Assembly: GCA_001692895.1 (NCBI GenBank)
Contig: KV748192.1
Coordinates: 434,001 to 498,000, forward strand
Length of the DNA: 64,000 nucleotides
Source: Cenococcum geophilum 1.58
Lineage: Eukaryota; Ascomycota; Dothideomycetes; Gloniales; Gloniaceae
Direction: 5' to 3'
The notes below the pieces were generated by a model, which searched no databases, was not told the origin of the DNA, and saw only the letters and a program-made list of their open reading frames with translations. Numbering within the stretch: position 1 is the first letter of the stretch; the number at the start of each line of letters is the position of its first letter. Of the stretch, positions 21,896 through 33,799 are shown piece by piece. Made by a program: the position numbers and the translations under genes.

Positions 21896-23481
21896 ACTTT
21901 CACCACACATGCAACCTTACCAAAAGGAAGCGCCGCACTTTAAAACTTACGCATACCCATCTTACCACCAAAAACAATGGATTTTCCAACTTTCAAGACC
22001 CAATTCCTACTGCTTAGCGAGCTATAGGTGGATTTAATTGTCGTTTTACCCCCTTTCCCTAACGTAGTCTGCGGGCAAGTGGGCCATGCGGGCATGTAGG
22101 CCACCCCACTAAGTTACCGAGGGCAATATAGCGAATTAATCAACCACGAACAATTGTATTCGGTATAGCTATCTACTAACTAGTTGTCTAACGTCTAGGA
22201 CATGTACGTGCCGTGTGTTCTAATGATTTGCACATGCTGCACTTGCGTGGTACTCGTTGCGGTCGCTCAGCCGCTACCTCTGCTGCCCCCCCCGCTGCAC
22301 CTCCCTGGACAGCTTGTGCACGAGAGGCCCCTTCTGCTCCTAATAAAATACCCCCCCTAGCTATATACGTGCACTTCTTTGCCCTCTTCCTTTTCTGGCG
22401 CTAATTTTCTATACATAGCTTCTTATTTTCGCTTGCAAGTAGCACAGCACTTAACATTGCCATTTCGCATCCCTTAATAAGCTAGCTAAGAGCTTCTTCT
22501 ATTGGACTTGGTGGGCTATATATACGCCGTTTAAAATAACGCCTAATTAGGGCTGTCTACTGTTGTAGGCCAGTGATATTATAAGGCGTTTCAGCTACCT
22601 AAGAGGCATTTAATGGCCAACGTTGCGGTAGTAGTGTCTAATATTCGGTATATAGTAGCGATAGTACGCGATCTGGATCGTATGGGACTAAGCTAGTAGC
22701 TGCGAATCCTACCTATATATTATTCCGATATAGTGCTACCTACCTAGCCTGCCTATATAGTGGTAGGAATTTGTATTTATTAATATAGTTAACACTATGG
22801 GCTATAATCTATTTAATAAGGTTTCCGTATAATTACTTAAGGACCAAGAAACAGCCTATATCTAGTGGCTGCAGTAGATATAATAAATGCGCTAGTATAC
22901 AAAGGATAACTATTTAATGATCCAGGTAGAACTAATCAAATTCAGGTAATACGTGGCTATTGTGGCCATTTAGTACTAGCAGCCGATGCGTGCCAACAGT
23001 ACAATCCTTTGTATACTTATAGAATAGATTTAGCTAGGCTAGGCCAATCTTATTTATTATTTAGCCATTATTACTAACACCAATTAACCAGTTATATGGT
23101 ATAATATTATCCTTATACCAGGCTGCCTAGTATATTACTACCTTAAAGATAATAAGTAGTGGAATTATAACCCCTAGGGCATTAATAGCTTTAATAATTG
23201 TAACCTATTCTCAATTGCCTAGCTGTACTAATCTAGGCCGGCTAGCCCTATTAGTTCCAGTAATAACTTTCGCAGTTATAATAATACCTATTTAGAAGCT
23301 AGTCTTATTAAAATTCTAGGTATCTTTATTAAGAATCCTATATTATATTTTTATGTCTTAAATGCGTTTAAACCATCCCCGAATAAGTATAGGATCCTTA
23401 TATTTAGTACGCTAGTAGTTATACTTGCGATTTTATTTAGGTTAAAGGTTGTCGTGGCGCTTAATAAATTTATATACCCAT

Positions 23482-23906
23482 TGTTACGGACGCTTTAAGT
23501 ACGATGTTATAACTACTTGGAGAAGAGACGGAAGAAGCTAGTTGGTTAATTTAGGCACGGTCTAGGATGGAGCCGATAGAACTATATGACGAGGAATGGT
23601 AGCCAAGGTTATATAATGTGCTATATATTAAACGAGAGGAATAAGAGGAACTTACGTACCTTACGTATAAGACGTATATTACGTATAAGAAGGATTTTAT
23701 AGGAGTACGGTTATATATTTAAGGACCCTTAGTCCCTACCTAGATAGTTCCTTCCTTATAGTAATTCTTAGAATATAATTAGAGTTAATCTATTAGGCAA
23801 CCACTCCACCAGTTATTATTACGTTGTTAACTTTTATACTTACATTTCCTATATACCTAGCCCATTAACGAACCCGTTGTAGTTCTTGCTACGAGGTTCC
23901 GTTATA
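23482..23906 (+). repeat. F 5' LTR
   Basis: 425 bp, starting TGTTACGGACGC and ending GGTTCCGTTATA (ancestrally TACA). Confidence 0.95.
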
Positions 23907-23949
23907 TAATTACTACCTAGTTACGGTATTAATATAAGAAGTTAAACAA

Positions 23950-26900
23950 CATACTACTAAAAGCAGCCACTACGACGCTATTAACGGCAGCAACTACTTT
24001 AAGGACAGGAGGTGATACCAGTATAGCGGATACTAACTTACAGCAACCTATGACGGTCGGATAGCTACAGGAAATAGTTAACTAGCTAACAGCTAATAAT
24101 ATAGTATTAGAAGAAAGACTTAACGGGATAGGAGCAGTAAAGATTAAGCTACTATTAATTAAGAGATTTATAGGAGAGAGGTTAAAGCTTAAAGGATTCC
24201 TTATATAGATGCACTTTAAGGTCTTATAGGAGGGAGCAAAGTTACCTATACCTGTGGATCGGATAGCCTATACAGGACTATTCTTATTAGGAAAAGCACT
24301 TAAATAGTTTAAACTTTACCTTACGGAGATACAGGCAAACGGAATAATAACCACTAACTAAAACGTGCGATTTATATTCTTAAGTTGGGAAGGATTTATA
24401 GAACGACTAATATAGATATTTAGAGACCTAGAAGAAACAACTATAGCGGAAAGAAAACTCTAGAACCTTATATAACGAACTTTAGTAATTAAGTATATAA
24501 TATAGTTCCAGATACTAGCAATATAAGTAGAGTGGAATAATAGGGCGCTTATAGTATAGTATAAATAAGGACTTAAGGCTAAAGTCTAGGACGCGATTAT
24601 CCTAATAGAAGATGCGGATACCCTAAGGGATCTAATAGATTAGGTAATTAAGATTAATAATTGGATCTACTAAAGGGAATAGGCTAAAAAAGGCTAGGAT
24701 AGAGTTCTATAGTTATATAAGGCGCAGAGTACGCAATAACAAAAGCTAAGTTAGAAATTATGGTATAGCGCAGAGCTAATAGACCTAAGTGGTACTAAAG
24801 AAGCCTATAAGAGATGGAGCAAACTATGGAAACCTAGAGGATAAGGATTAAGTAATTAAAGGTCTAAGGAGTAGAGGCTGAATTAGGGATCTTAATAGCA
24901 GAAGACATTTAGGCGGACTCCATAATAAGAAAAATGGTTTAAAGAAGGAGCTTATATAAATTGCGGAAAACAGGGTTATTACGTTAAAAACTATAGAAGT
25001 AGGTAGAGTTACTACGTAGTAAAAGGTATAAGACTAGTAGACGACATATACGTATAAAGGGACGATAATATACTGCAAGGAATAAAAGAGTGTTTAATTA
25101 GAAGTTTTGCGTTTTGTTATAATAATACATGCTAAATTTATAAGGACGCTAAGTATGGCGCAAGCTATTAGCTATAAGAGCTAGCACCTATAGGATATAG
25201 AGGAACTAACGAACTAGTTTATAGATTAGATATTAAGGACGATAAATTTAACCTAGGCGAAATATTCTATAACAATAAGGTAATAAGGGCCGCTTACTAG
25301 GAGCGAGTAGACCTTAGAGATATTATACCAGAGGTAGAGGATAATTCTATTATAGAATAAGGAACATTAGTAGGGATCAAAACCCCACTAGATACGATGT
25401 CTATCGCTTTGTAAGACGTAAGAGAAGTAAAATAGCAAACTACTTTAGCACTTGATAAAGGCAAAAGGCTAAAGGCTTAAGATTCTTAAGATGAGATAAG
25501 AGACGACTAAGATTCTTAAGATGAGATAAGATAAGCTTAAGGACCCATAATAGACAGAAACCGATAGAGTAGAGCAGTAGCTTAGTTTAAGGACATATAA
25601 ATAAGCTTAGGATAAGAATTCCTAACGGTATAAGATTTTTAAGATAAAATAAGTAAGATTTAGAACTCTTAAGACGAGATAAGGACACTAGTTAAGCCTA
25701 GTTAGACTAAGGTAGGGGCTAAGCTTAGGTTAGAAGCAAGCTCGGGATTAAAGAACCCAAGGGGTTAAGAATTTGGAGTATAAATTAGAACACCTATAGA
25801 CCAGAGGTAAAGAGCTTCTTTATAAATTAGAGAATCTGCGGTATAAATAGTAATTAGACTAGGAGACAGATATATAAACCTAGAGGATTTACTAGTTAAA
25901 CAAAGTGTTCGGACTAAAGATTAAAAAATTAATACTAGGATTAAGAAGTAAGACAACTTTAAAAATTAGAGCGTAAGGCGCAAACTAAAAAAAACCATAG
26001 AAGAGTTTAGGTAAAGAATTATTATATAGCAAGAACAGAAACTAGACAAGAGATCTAGCACATTAGGACGTATAAAGGACAGAGTACTAGTATAAAGAAT
26101 TACTAATAGGCTAAAAGTAAGTATACTAAGAGCTAAGTGGCTTACCGAACTAGAATAAGAAGAGGATTTAGGGATTCCTACTAGGTTTAAGAAACGATAT
26201 ACTAAAGGCTATTACAACATAGTAATAAAGAGATATTTCCTTATAGATAGACCATATATACTCTAGTAGCTATACCAAAAGTGGTATAGACAACGACGCA
26301 ATAATAAGTGGGAAGATTTCTATATATAGTTAGATAAAAAAGTTATCTAGGACCACCCAATTATAGAGAAGGCCATAACGCATATTAAAGGAGCCTTAAT
26401 TATAACGTTAAAGGATCTAGAGGAATATTTAGAGGACTAGAGAAGTAAGAGGCGTATCTTAGTACCTACAAATAAAGTTATAATGTTTAGATTAGCATAA
26501 TAAAGGTTTAAACTTAGGGATGAAGATAAGCTAAGAGTTGACCTAAAGCACCCTATACACTATATATTATTATAGATTGCGTATATAGACAATATGTGCG
26601 AAATACATAAGAATCTAAAAGAAAAAAATTAGAAATACCCTATAGGGATGTACTGGATAACGGATAAGTAATAGTATAGGAATACTAAATATATGCATAG
26701 ATGGCATCCAATAAAAATCTAAGAGGAAGGAAGTTTAGTACTTTAACCAGAAAGATTCTTTATAGAAGAATGCTTAGATGGACAATAGTGGTGGGAATGC
26801 CTAGAAAACACGTGTCTATAGTATATTAAAAATAAAAAGCGAATTAGGTATTGGCTAAAGAGTAAGCTAAGTGCACTAAGATTAAGTAGCTAATAGTTAG

Positions 26901-27500
26901 GAAAAGTAGAGGCCCATAGAACTAAAGGGAGCTAGTAGTAAAGCCTTAGACCCTTAAAGGAATTTAAGAATAACACCTAAATTTATAGATTAATTAGTAA
27001 GATTAGTAGTTTAAAGCGCTAATAAATAGTAAAGCAACGCGAAACCATATTTTACTAGTAGCAGTTAAGAGAATAGGGCTACCTTATAGATAAAAGGAGT
27101 AACCTTATCTATTAGTTATAATTTTAGGAGATCTAATAACCTATAAAGGAGGGATTATTAATCTTAAAATAGGACCTATTTAAATAACTATTAAAGGAAG
27201 ATAAATTAAGATATCTTTTGATATCCTACTATTAGGACGGGATAAGGTAGTATTAGGTATACCTTAGTTATAGGAATATAATCTAAGGATTAATTAGATT
27301 ATAGGTTAGGTTAATATTAGAGATACTTAACGCCGTAGGATGTAATAATAAGCTAAGTTGGTATAGTACTAAGTAGAAGCAACCTATAAAGAAACAGAAA
27401 AAGGACTAAGTTATATACTAAAGAGATACTATAAGTACGGCAAGAAACTATAGTCACTAGAAAGTAAGAAGCTGTTAGAATATATAGTATAGGACTATAA
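23950..27500 (+). pseudogene. F gag and protease region, RIP-degraded
   Basis: Reading stops as Gln gives a gag with the capsid-like stretch AYTGLFLLGKALKQFKLYLTE near 24270-24330 and RALIVQYKQGLKAKVQDAI near 24540-24600. A single CCHC knuckle at about 24955-25010 has been changed from C-x2-C-x4-H-x4-C to Y-x-x-C-x4-Y-x4-Y. A long Gln/Asp-rich part follows (25430-25700, repeats of DSQDEIR), then an unidentified stretch up to the RT. I cannot place the protease Asp with confidence. Confidence 0.7.
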
Positions 27501-28800
27501 GATAGAGTTAAAACTAGAAATAAGTCTAAAGTTCTTTCTAATCTATAAGCTTATTAAAGAAAAGGGTAGAGCGTTAAAAGAGTTTGTCTAGGAAAATCTA
27601 TAAAAGGGATATATTAGACTATTGTAGTTATTAGCGGGTTATCTAGTACTATTCGTACTAAAGAAGAATGGTAAACTAAGGCTGTGTATTAACTATAGAT
27701 AGTTAAATAGTATTACTAGGAAGGATAGGTATCTTTTACCCTTAATTAGCGAAATCTAAGATAGGATAGGNAATNNNNAAATCTTTANNAAGATAGATCT
27801 AANATNGGNGTACNATTAGATTNGNATTAANNAAGGNNANAAATNNAAGGCAGCCTTTAGGTTAAAGGAAGGACTATATAAACTATTAGTTATGCAATTC
27901 GGGCTTATAAACGCACTAGCAACGTTTTAGAAGCGTATTAACAATATATTAGAAGAATATTTAGATAAATTTATTATAGTATACCTCAACGATATTATTA
28001 TCTACTTAATAACTAAGGAAGAATACGGGGAATATATTAAATAGGTTTTAAAGAGACTATAAAAAGAACAGATGCTAGTAGTAATTAAGAAATACGAGTT
28101 CTTTACTAGGAAGACTAATTTTATTGGATTTATTATTAAACTAGGCCAACTTAGTATAGATCCAAAGAAGATTAAGGCTATAGTGAATTAGTAGGAACTA
28201 GAGAACGTTATATAGTTAAGATTATTTCTAGGGTTTTGTAATTACTATAGAAGGTTTATAGCGCAGTGGTTAAAGGATATTAAGCTATTTACGCGGTTAA
28301 TAAAGAAAGAAGAACTATGGGTATAGGGAGAAGAGTAAAGAGAACTCTTTAAAAAAGTTAAAGAGTTATTTACCTAGGAGCTAGTTTTTAAGATCTATTA
28401 ACTAGGACTAGAGACGGTTATAGAAACGGATGTATTAGACTATATATTAGGGGCGTGCTTTATATAAAGGTATTAAAATAGATAGCACCTAGTGGCATAC
28501 TACAGTTGGAAGATAATACCACTAAAGTTAAACTATAACATCTATAATAAGGAGTTGTTAGGTATAGTTATAGTATTAAAGGAATAGAGAGTATTCTTAT
28601 AAGGTATAGAGAAACTATTTATAGTTAAAACGGATTATAAGAACTTAATAGGATTCCTAATAACAAAGGAACTTAACTAAAGATAGGTTAGATAGGTAGA
28701 GATGCTTATAGAATACTATTTTAAGATTTAGTATACTAAAGGTATAAATAATATGCAGGTAGATGCTCTGAGCCGTAAAGCTAAACTATAAAATAAGGAA
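27500..28800 (+). pseudogene. F reverse transcriptase and RNase H, RIP-degraded
   Basis: RT motifs in order: YLVLFVLKKNGKLRLCINYR (27640-27700), KDRYLLPLI (27720), FTKIDLKGAYY (27785, partly N), KAAFRLKEGLYKLLVMQFGL, FIIVYLNDIIIY (27970-28010), FIGFIIKLGQLSIDPKKIKA, FLGFCNYYRRFI. RNase H follows (YNIYNKELLGIV, FIVKTDYKNLIGFLITKELN, and MQVDALSRK at about 28760). The catalytic YLDD has become YLND. N bases at 27771-27846 fall within the first catalytic motif. Confidence 0.92.
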
Positions 28801-30265
28801 AAGCTATTAGGGGCTTTATTGCGAAAAGATATAGACGGATTAATTAGGTATAATTATCCAAAAATTATAGTAACTTAAGAAGATAATAAACTAGAGAAAG
28901 TCTATGAGATACTAAAAAGCTTTTAGGTATAAAGAATTCTAGAAGTATAGCTAGAAGATTTATAGACGGATATATACGAAAATTAAGAAGTAAAGTATAT
29001 CCTAAAAAGTATAGTAGAGCAATTTATGGAAGACTTCTATAAGGGACTAACCTAAGGATATAATGGAGCTACGGGCTTAGTATTAAGACTTTAGGAGGAG
29101 TACATTATTGACGGAATCTAGAGGATAGCTAGAAAAGTTATAAAAGAATATTTAGATTACTAAAGGAATAAACCGACGAGGTATAAGCTATATGGAAGGC
29201 TATAACCTATCAAAATACTAGAGAGACCATAGGAGGTTATATTATAGGACTTTATTATTAAGTTACCAAAATTAAAAGACCCTATTACTGGATAAGATTA
29301 TAACGCGATCTTAGTAATAGTAGATAAGCTTATAAAGTGGGGATACTTTATAGTATACACAGAAGAAATCTTAGTAGAAGATGTCGCTAGAATCTACGTT
29401 AAAGAAGTATTTATAAGACATAGAGTACTAAGTAAAATTATATTGGATAGAGATCTAAGATTTGTAATAGTATTCTAGGAAGTGTTCTTAGCGGAGCAAG
29501 GAGTTTAAGCAGTAATTTTTACCGTATATTATCTATAGACAGACAGTTAAACGGAAAGGTTAAATTAGACGCTAGAGTAGTATCTAAGGTATTATATTAA
29601 TTATGCACAAAATAATTGGGTATCGCTATTACTAGTTACGCAATTCGCATATAATGTAACACCTTAAGAAGGAATAGGTATATTACTATTTAAGGTAAAT
29701 TACAGATATAAGCTAAGAATATTGTTATTACTACGGCAAGTAAAGAAAATAAGTAGTATAGCTAAAGAGAGAATAAAGATATTAATAAATCTTTATATAG
29801 ACCTTACGGAATTAGCAAAGAAAGTATAAGAGAGAATAAAAAAGTACTATAATGCTAAGAGATCTAAGGGACCAGATCTTAAGGAGGGAGATAAAGTATA
29901 GCTACTATACAAAAATTTTAAGAGTTGACGACTAAGTAAGAAATTGGACTACGTTAGACTAGGACCTTTTAAAATTATATAGAGGATTTTACCGGTTACG
30001 TTTAAGTTAAACCTACTAGCCAAAATAAAGATCTACCCTATATAGCATATCGCAATGCTAGAGCTAATATATAGGAATATTAAGCCACTGGTTTATAAAG
30101 CAGACATATATAGAGGATAAGAAGAAGACAAATGGTAAGTATTGAAGATTGTTAATTATAAGAATATTAACAATAAGATATAGTACGAGGTTAAGTAGAT
30201 AGGCTACACTAAGACTACCTAAGAGCCACTAAAGAATTTAAAGAACGCTATAGGAAAGGTATAGG
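28800..30265 (+). pseudogene. F integrase and chromodomain, RIP-degraded
   Basis: Integrase core reads ILERPQEVILQDFIIKLPKL, YNAILVIVDKLIKWGYFI, ILDRDLRFVIVFQEV and TDSQTERLNQTLEQYLR, so the D, D and E region can be recognised (first core Asp in VIVDKLIKW context; Glu in SQTERLNQ). The tail GDKVQLLYKNFKS, RLGPFKII and HIAMLELIYRNI is the usual GPY/F-like module. The chromodomain lies at about 30130-30260 (KWQVLKIVNYK, QYEVKQIGYTKTTQEPLKNL). Targeting of heterochromatin is known for such domains in chromoviruses. Confidence 0.88.
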
Positions 30266-31005
30266 AGTATTGGAAGAGATTAGGTTAGGCAGTATTAATA
30301 AAAAAGGATCGCTAAAGAATAAGTCACCTAAGGGGGACTTAAGAAGAGCAGTTGCCGAACTACTTAGATCTATTTCCTTCTCTATTAGAAGAGAATCCGT
30401 TCTTTTATTACCTAGTTCCTGTAAACCTTATTCTATAAGTTTCTACTCCTTAAAATAAACCTTCTTACAAACCTTCTTAAGATAAAGTAGATAAGTAAAC
30501 GCCGCAATTTAAGTATCTAGGGCCTTCTGTTCCGCGTTATAGGAATGTTCTAACTTAGTAAGGGCTTATAATAGTTTACTATCTAGTTATATAGCAGCAG
30601 ATTAAATATAAGACCCTAAGATAAATTAATTAGGGAACTAGATGACTATTAAGAGTAATAGGTCGCGTATATTTAGCATTAGAAGTAGAGCGAATATTAT
30701 AGGACGAACGAATATTCGCTTTAGTACACTTTAAGTAAGAGGATGGTTGTTACGAAGATGGGTTCGCCAACGTAATATAAACTAACCCCTCTTTTAAATA
30801 ACGAGAATATGGAGATGGTATGATCTTACTAAGAGATAATATTACAGTAATAGTGCGAGCACGATGTTGGGCGTATAAAGAAGAAATTGCTTTAGGTATA
30901 ATAAGCAATAATATTAACTAAATTGATTAGATGGATATTATACCTCTAGTAAATAACTTAGAGATGTTTTAAATCTTTAAGGACGAAGATAAAGAGGAGG
31001 GAGAT
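30266..31005 (+). pseudogene. F: extra 3' domain after the chromodomain
   Basis: About 240 further codons between the chromodomain and the polypurine tract read as protein with stops at Gln (for example LLRVIGRVYLALEVERILQD, HFKQEDGCYEDGFANVI, NITVIVRARCWAYKEEIALG). Most Ty3 elements end soon after the chromodomain. The function is unknown to me. Confidence 0.55.
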
Positions 31006-31007
31006 AG

Positions 31008-31432
31008 TATTACGGACGCTTTAAGTATAATGTTATAACTACTTAGAGAAGAGACGGAAGAAGCTAGTTAGTTAATTTAGGTATAGTCTAGGATAGAGCC
31101 GATAGAACTATGTAACGAGGAATAGTAGCTAAGGTTATATAATGTGCTATATATTAAACAAGAGGAATAAGAGGAACTTATGTACCTTATATATAAAATA
31201 TATATTACGTATAAGAAGGATTTTATAGGAGTACGGTTGTGTATTTAAGGACCCTTAGTCCCTACCTAGATAGTTCCTTCCTTATAGTGATTCTTAGAAT
31301 ATAATTGGTGTTAATCTATTAGGCAACCACTCCACTAGTTGTTATTACGTTGTTGACTTTTGTACTTACATTTCCTATATACCTAGCCTATTGACAACCC
31401 TATTGTAGTTCTTGCTATAAGGTTTCGTTACA
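31008..31432 (+). repeat. F 3' LTR
   Basis: 425 bp, preceded by a purine tract at 30983-31007. It ends CGTTACA, followed by CCCAT. Confidence 0.95.
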
Positions 31433-32073
31433 CCCATCGCTCGCCAACTGGTTGTAATCCGACGTGCTAGGTAGCTAAAAGGCTAGCCATCTCTTGCACG
31501 GTAGTAGCCCTAGGTGGCATACCGCGTTAATCTATTAATAGGATCTACTGCTTAAGGCTCTCTTCTTATACTAGTATAAGACGGCGATTTAAGGCAATAG
31601 AACCGCGTTTTGCTTTAATGCCTTTGTCGCGTCGCTAGGCTATAGTTCGGGGCACATCGTATGTGCTAATAGCAGCTCGGAAGCTTTGAAATTGGCCTTA
31701 CTTATAGGCATTAATAGCTAGAATAAGTCTACCCTCTTAAAAAAGAGGATTTTGTTGTTGTGGTGTAGCCATTAAGGTAATAGTTAAGTAACGCGTCGCG
31801 TTTTTCACGATATTTTAATGGGGTGGCCTATATGCCCGCATGGCCCACTTGCCCGCAGACTACGTTAATAGAAAATTCTTCTTAGGGGTGGTCCTAGCTT
31901 GTAAGCGAGGCACGGACAGGAATACTAAAACTACTACTACTACTACCACCACCAATACCAGGGGTCTAGGATTACTACTACCTTTAAACCTAATCTCCCC
32001 AGAAATCCTCTAGTAGGATTAGTAAGGAAAAAGGGTATAAGGATAGTAAAAACTAGAAAACTCCCCCTGTAAG

Positions 32074-33500
32074 ATGCCAAGGCCTACTAAGCCTAAAAAG
32101 AAACCTCCTATAGAGATAAGTGACGACAACGAGTCTATAGGCGAAACCCCTATAGAAAGAAATAATAATAGATTTCTATTTTTATCTTCTTTTCTTTCTC
32201 CTCCTAGCTTATCTAAGAAGGGAGAGAAAAAAGAACATCCTTAAACTTCTCCTAAAAAAGAAAACCAAAAACCTACAAAAAAGAAACTAATAACTACTAC
32301 GGATGGCACACCTAGTATACTTATACCTTTTCCTCCCCTTTTTCTAGAATAATACCTACAAAAAGCTCTAGAAAGCCTAACCCAGGCATATAAAGGGCTA
32401 GAAGAAGAAGAAAAAAAAGAACAAGTTAAATAGCTAGAGGACTATATAAGGAGTATCCTAGTAGGAGAAAATCCCTTTATAAAAGGAAAAGAAAAGGAAA
32501 AAGATGTCCTAAAAGGGCTAGTAGAAGAAGTAAGGGCTCTCCGTAAGGAGGTAGCCCCTACTAAGGAAACTTACGTAAAAAGACTAAGGAAGAACCTCTC
32601 TTCCTCGTCCTCCCTACCCCCCTTACTACTACCTCCTTCTAGTAGGAGTCCTCCTACTTCTACTAGAAGTAAGAAAAAGCAGTTATAAGAAAGGAAGCTA
32701 GTCCTAATTATAGATGAAAAGGACTAACCTCTAGATATCTTCTTAATACGAAACAAAGTCAATTAACTATTTACATCAAAACCGCAAGTAGAAAAACCAG
32801 TACTAGCGTCTATAGCTAGAACTAGAGGAAAATAAAATATTCTCCTTACTACTACAGAGGAGTATAATGCAGATTTCCTAGTTAAATATAAGGAGATCTG
32901 GNATAACTGCTTTACCTTCTAAANAGAACAAAAACTAGAACTATGGGTTTAANTTATAGCCNATNGGGTTCCTACCCTACCTTTCCTAGGAGAAGGAGGC
33001 TCTAAGCTTCTAAAAGAAGAAATTGAGACCTTTAATCCTATAAAGATACAAGGACTACCTAGATGGATNTTATCTAGCGAAAAAAGACANAATCTACAGA
33101 CCAGATTTGGCTCTATAGTTTTTACTATAGAGAACGAAAAAAAAAGATAAGAAATCCTTAAGCAAAAAGAGATATCAATTGCAGGTACAGCTACTAAGGT
33201 AGTAAAATACCTCGAAGTCTCTCCTACTACGCAGTGCACGAGTTGCCAAAAAATTTGGCCATATAGGAGACAGGTGCTCTACTAGGGCCTGCAGATACTG
33301 TACGGCTGCATTTATCTAAAGACTATTCCTGTTCTACCTATATAAAATAACAGGTAAGCCTTACCAGCATACCACCCCTCTTTGCATTAATTGTAAAGAA
33401 AAACACTTTGCTAATAGTAAAGACTGCGAGACTCTTAAAGCTGCTAAACTAGTACGCGAAAGAGATTCTATGGAAGAATAAAACAGATAGGATTCTAGAA
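32074..33500 (+). pseudogene. H1 LINE ORF1 (zinc-knuckle nucleic-acid-binding protein)
   Basis: Starts MPRPTKPKKKPPIEISDD. A Glu/Lys coiled-coil segment follows at 32390-32560 (LEEEEKKEQVK, DVLKGLVEEVRALRKEVAP), then a Ser/Pro linker. A region at 32760-33200 (TTTEEYNADFLVKY, IQGLPRW, RFGSIVFTIE) resembles the nucleic-acid-binding part of fungal LINE ORF1. A knuckle cluster lies at 33230-33440 (CRYCTAAHLSKDHSCSTY, CINCKEKHFANSKDCETLK). The arrangement fits Tad-like ORF1 (RNA-binding particle protein). A frameshift near 33240, several stops and N bases (32902-33090, 33571-33594) break it. Confidence 0.8.
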
Positions 33501-33799
33501 GGAGGCAACTCCTACTAGACTCTTAAAAAGATATTAGAGAGTAAAAGAATAGAAATAAATTGCAAAAGGANANNGANAGGGGTTAGGATTTCTNATAGTT
33601 TTTCTTACCATTTTCTTATTCCCTAGTAGTTGTAGTATCTTAGTGTTTTACTAGGAAACTATAAACTACTAGGATATAGCTACTAGTACATATTAAGCTG
33701 CCTAGAAAGGATTTATATATATAGAACTATAGCGCTATAGCCCAAGGCTGCATGCGCAGTATTGTATATAGTATAATATAATAGATATAAAAAAAATTA

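Larger units (their letters stand above)
23482..31432 (+). mobile_element. F: complete Ty3 chromovirus
   Basis: 7,951 bp with 425-bp LTRs at 23482-23906 and 31008-31432 and a perfect CCCAT duplication (23477-23481 and 31433-31437) inside the Pogo transposase. The internal 7.1 kb reads gag, protease, RT, RNase H, integrase and chromodomain in one direction. It is structurally complete but riddled with TAG/TAA at Gln and Trp positions. The two LTRs differ at scattered C/T and G/A positions, which is RIP rather than age alone. Confidence 0.95.
22267..31772 (-). pseudogene. Fot1/Pogo transposase (split by F)
   Basis: Minus strand starts ATG at 31772 (MATPQQQNPLF) with a helix-turn-helix part (INAYK-GQFQSFRAAISTYD, RRDKG) and a CENP-B-like HTH (IALNRRL, RGMPPRATTVQEMASLL, VGERWV-NFIKRH). 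After F, from 23481 downward, it reads the DDE_1 core: TGTNRASRPRLVQ, GVIIPLLIIFK, WLIGVSNNG, HRLLVLNGHNSHVLPEFD, AHLLYLLQPLDIGCF. The third conserved position DGHGSH is now NGH, so one catalytic Asp is lost. A proline/glycine tail ends at a stop near 22267. About a dozen in-frame stops, mostly at Gln, show inactivation. Confidence 0.9.
22062..31865 (-). mobile_element. Fot1/Pogo-type DNA transposon, split by element F
   Basis: About 1.85 kb of transposon after removing F. It is flanked by TA (22060-22061 and 31866-31867); the empty site is seen at 37368 in H2. The TIRs begin ACGTAGTCTGCGGGCAAGTG and run about 47 bp with one mismatch. Length, TA target, TIR form and transposase place it in the Fot1/Pogo group. 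It retains more CpA and G+C than most of the window. Confidence 0.93.

Noticed and set aside
22213..22404. 63-codon plus-strand open stretch
   Set aside because: Antisense to the proline/glycine tail of the Pogo transposase.
30270..30458. 62-codon open stretch as an independent gene
   Set aside because: It lies in another frame over the C-terminal part of the F polyprotein, whose reading is better supported.
32949..33239. 96-codon minus-strand open stretch
   Set aside because: Antisense shadow of LINE H1 ORF1 and interrupted by N bases.
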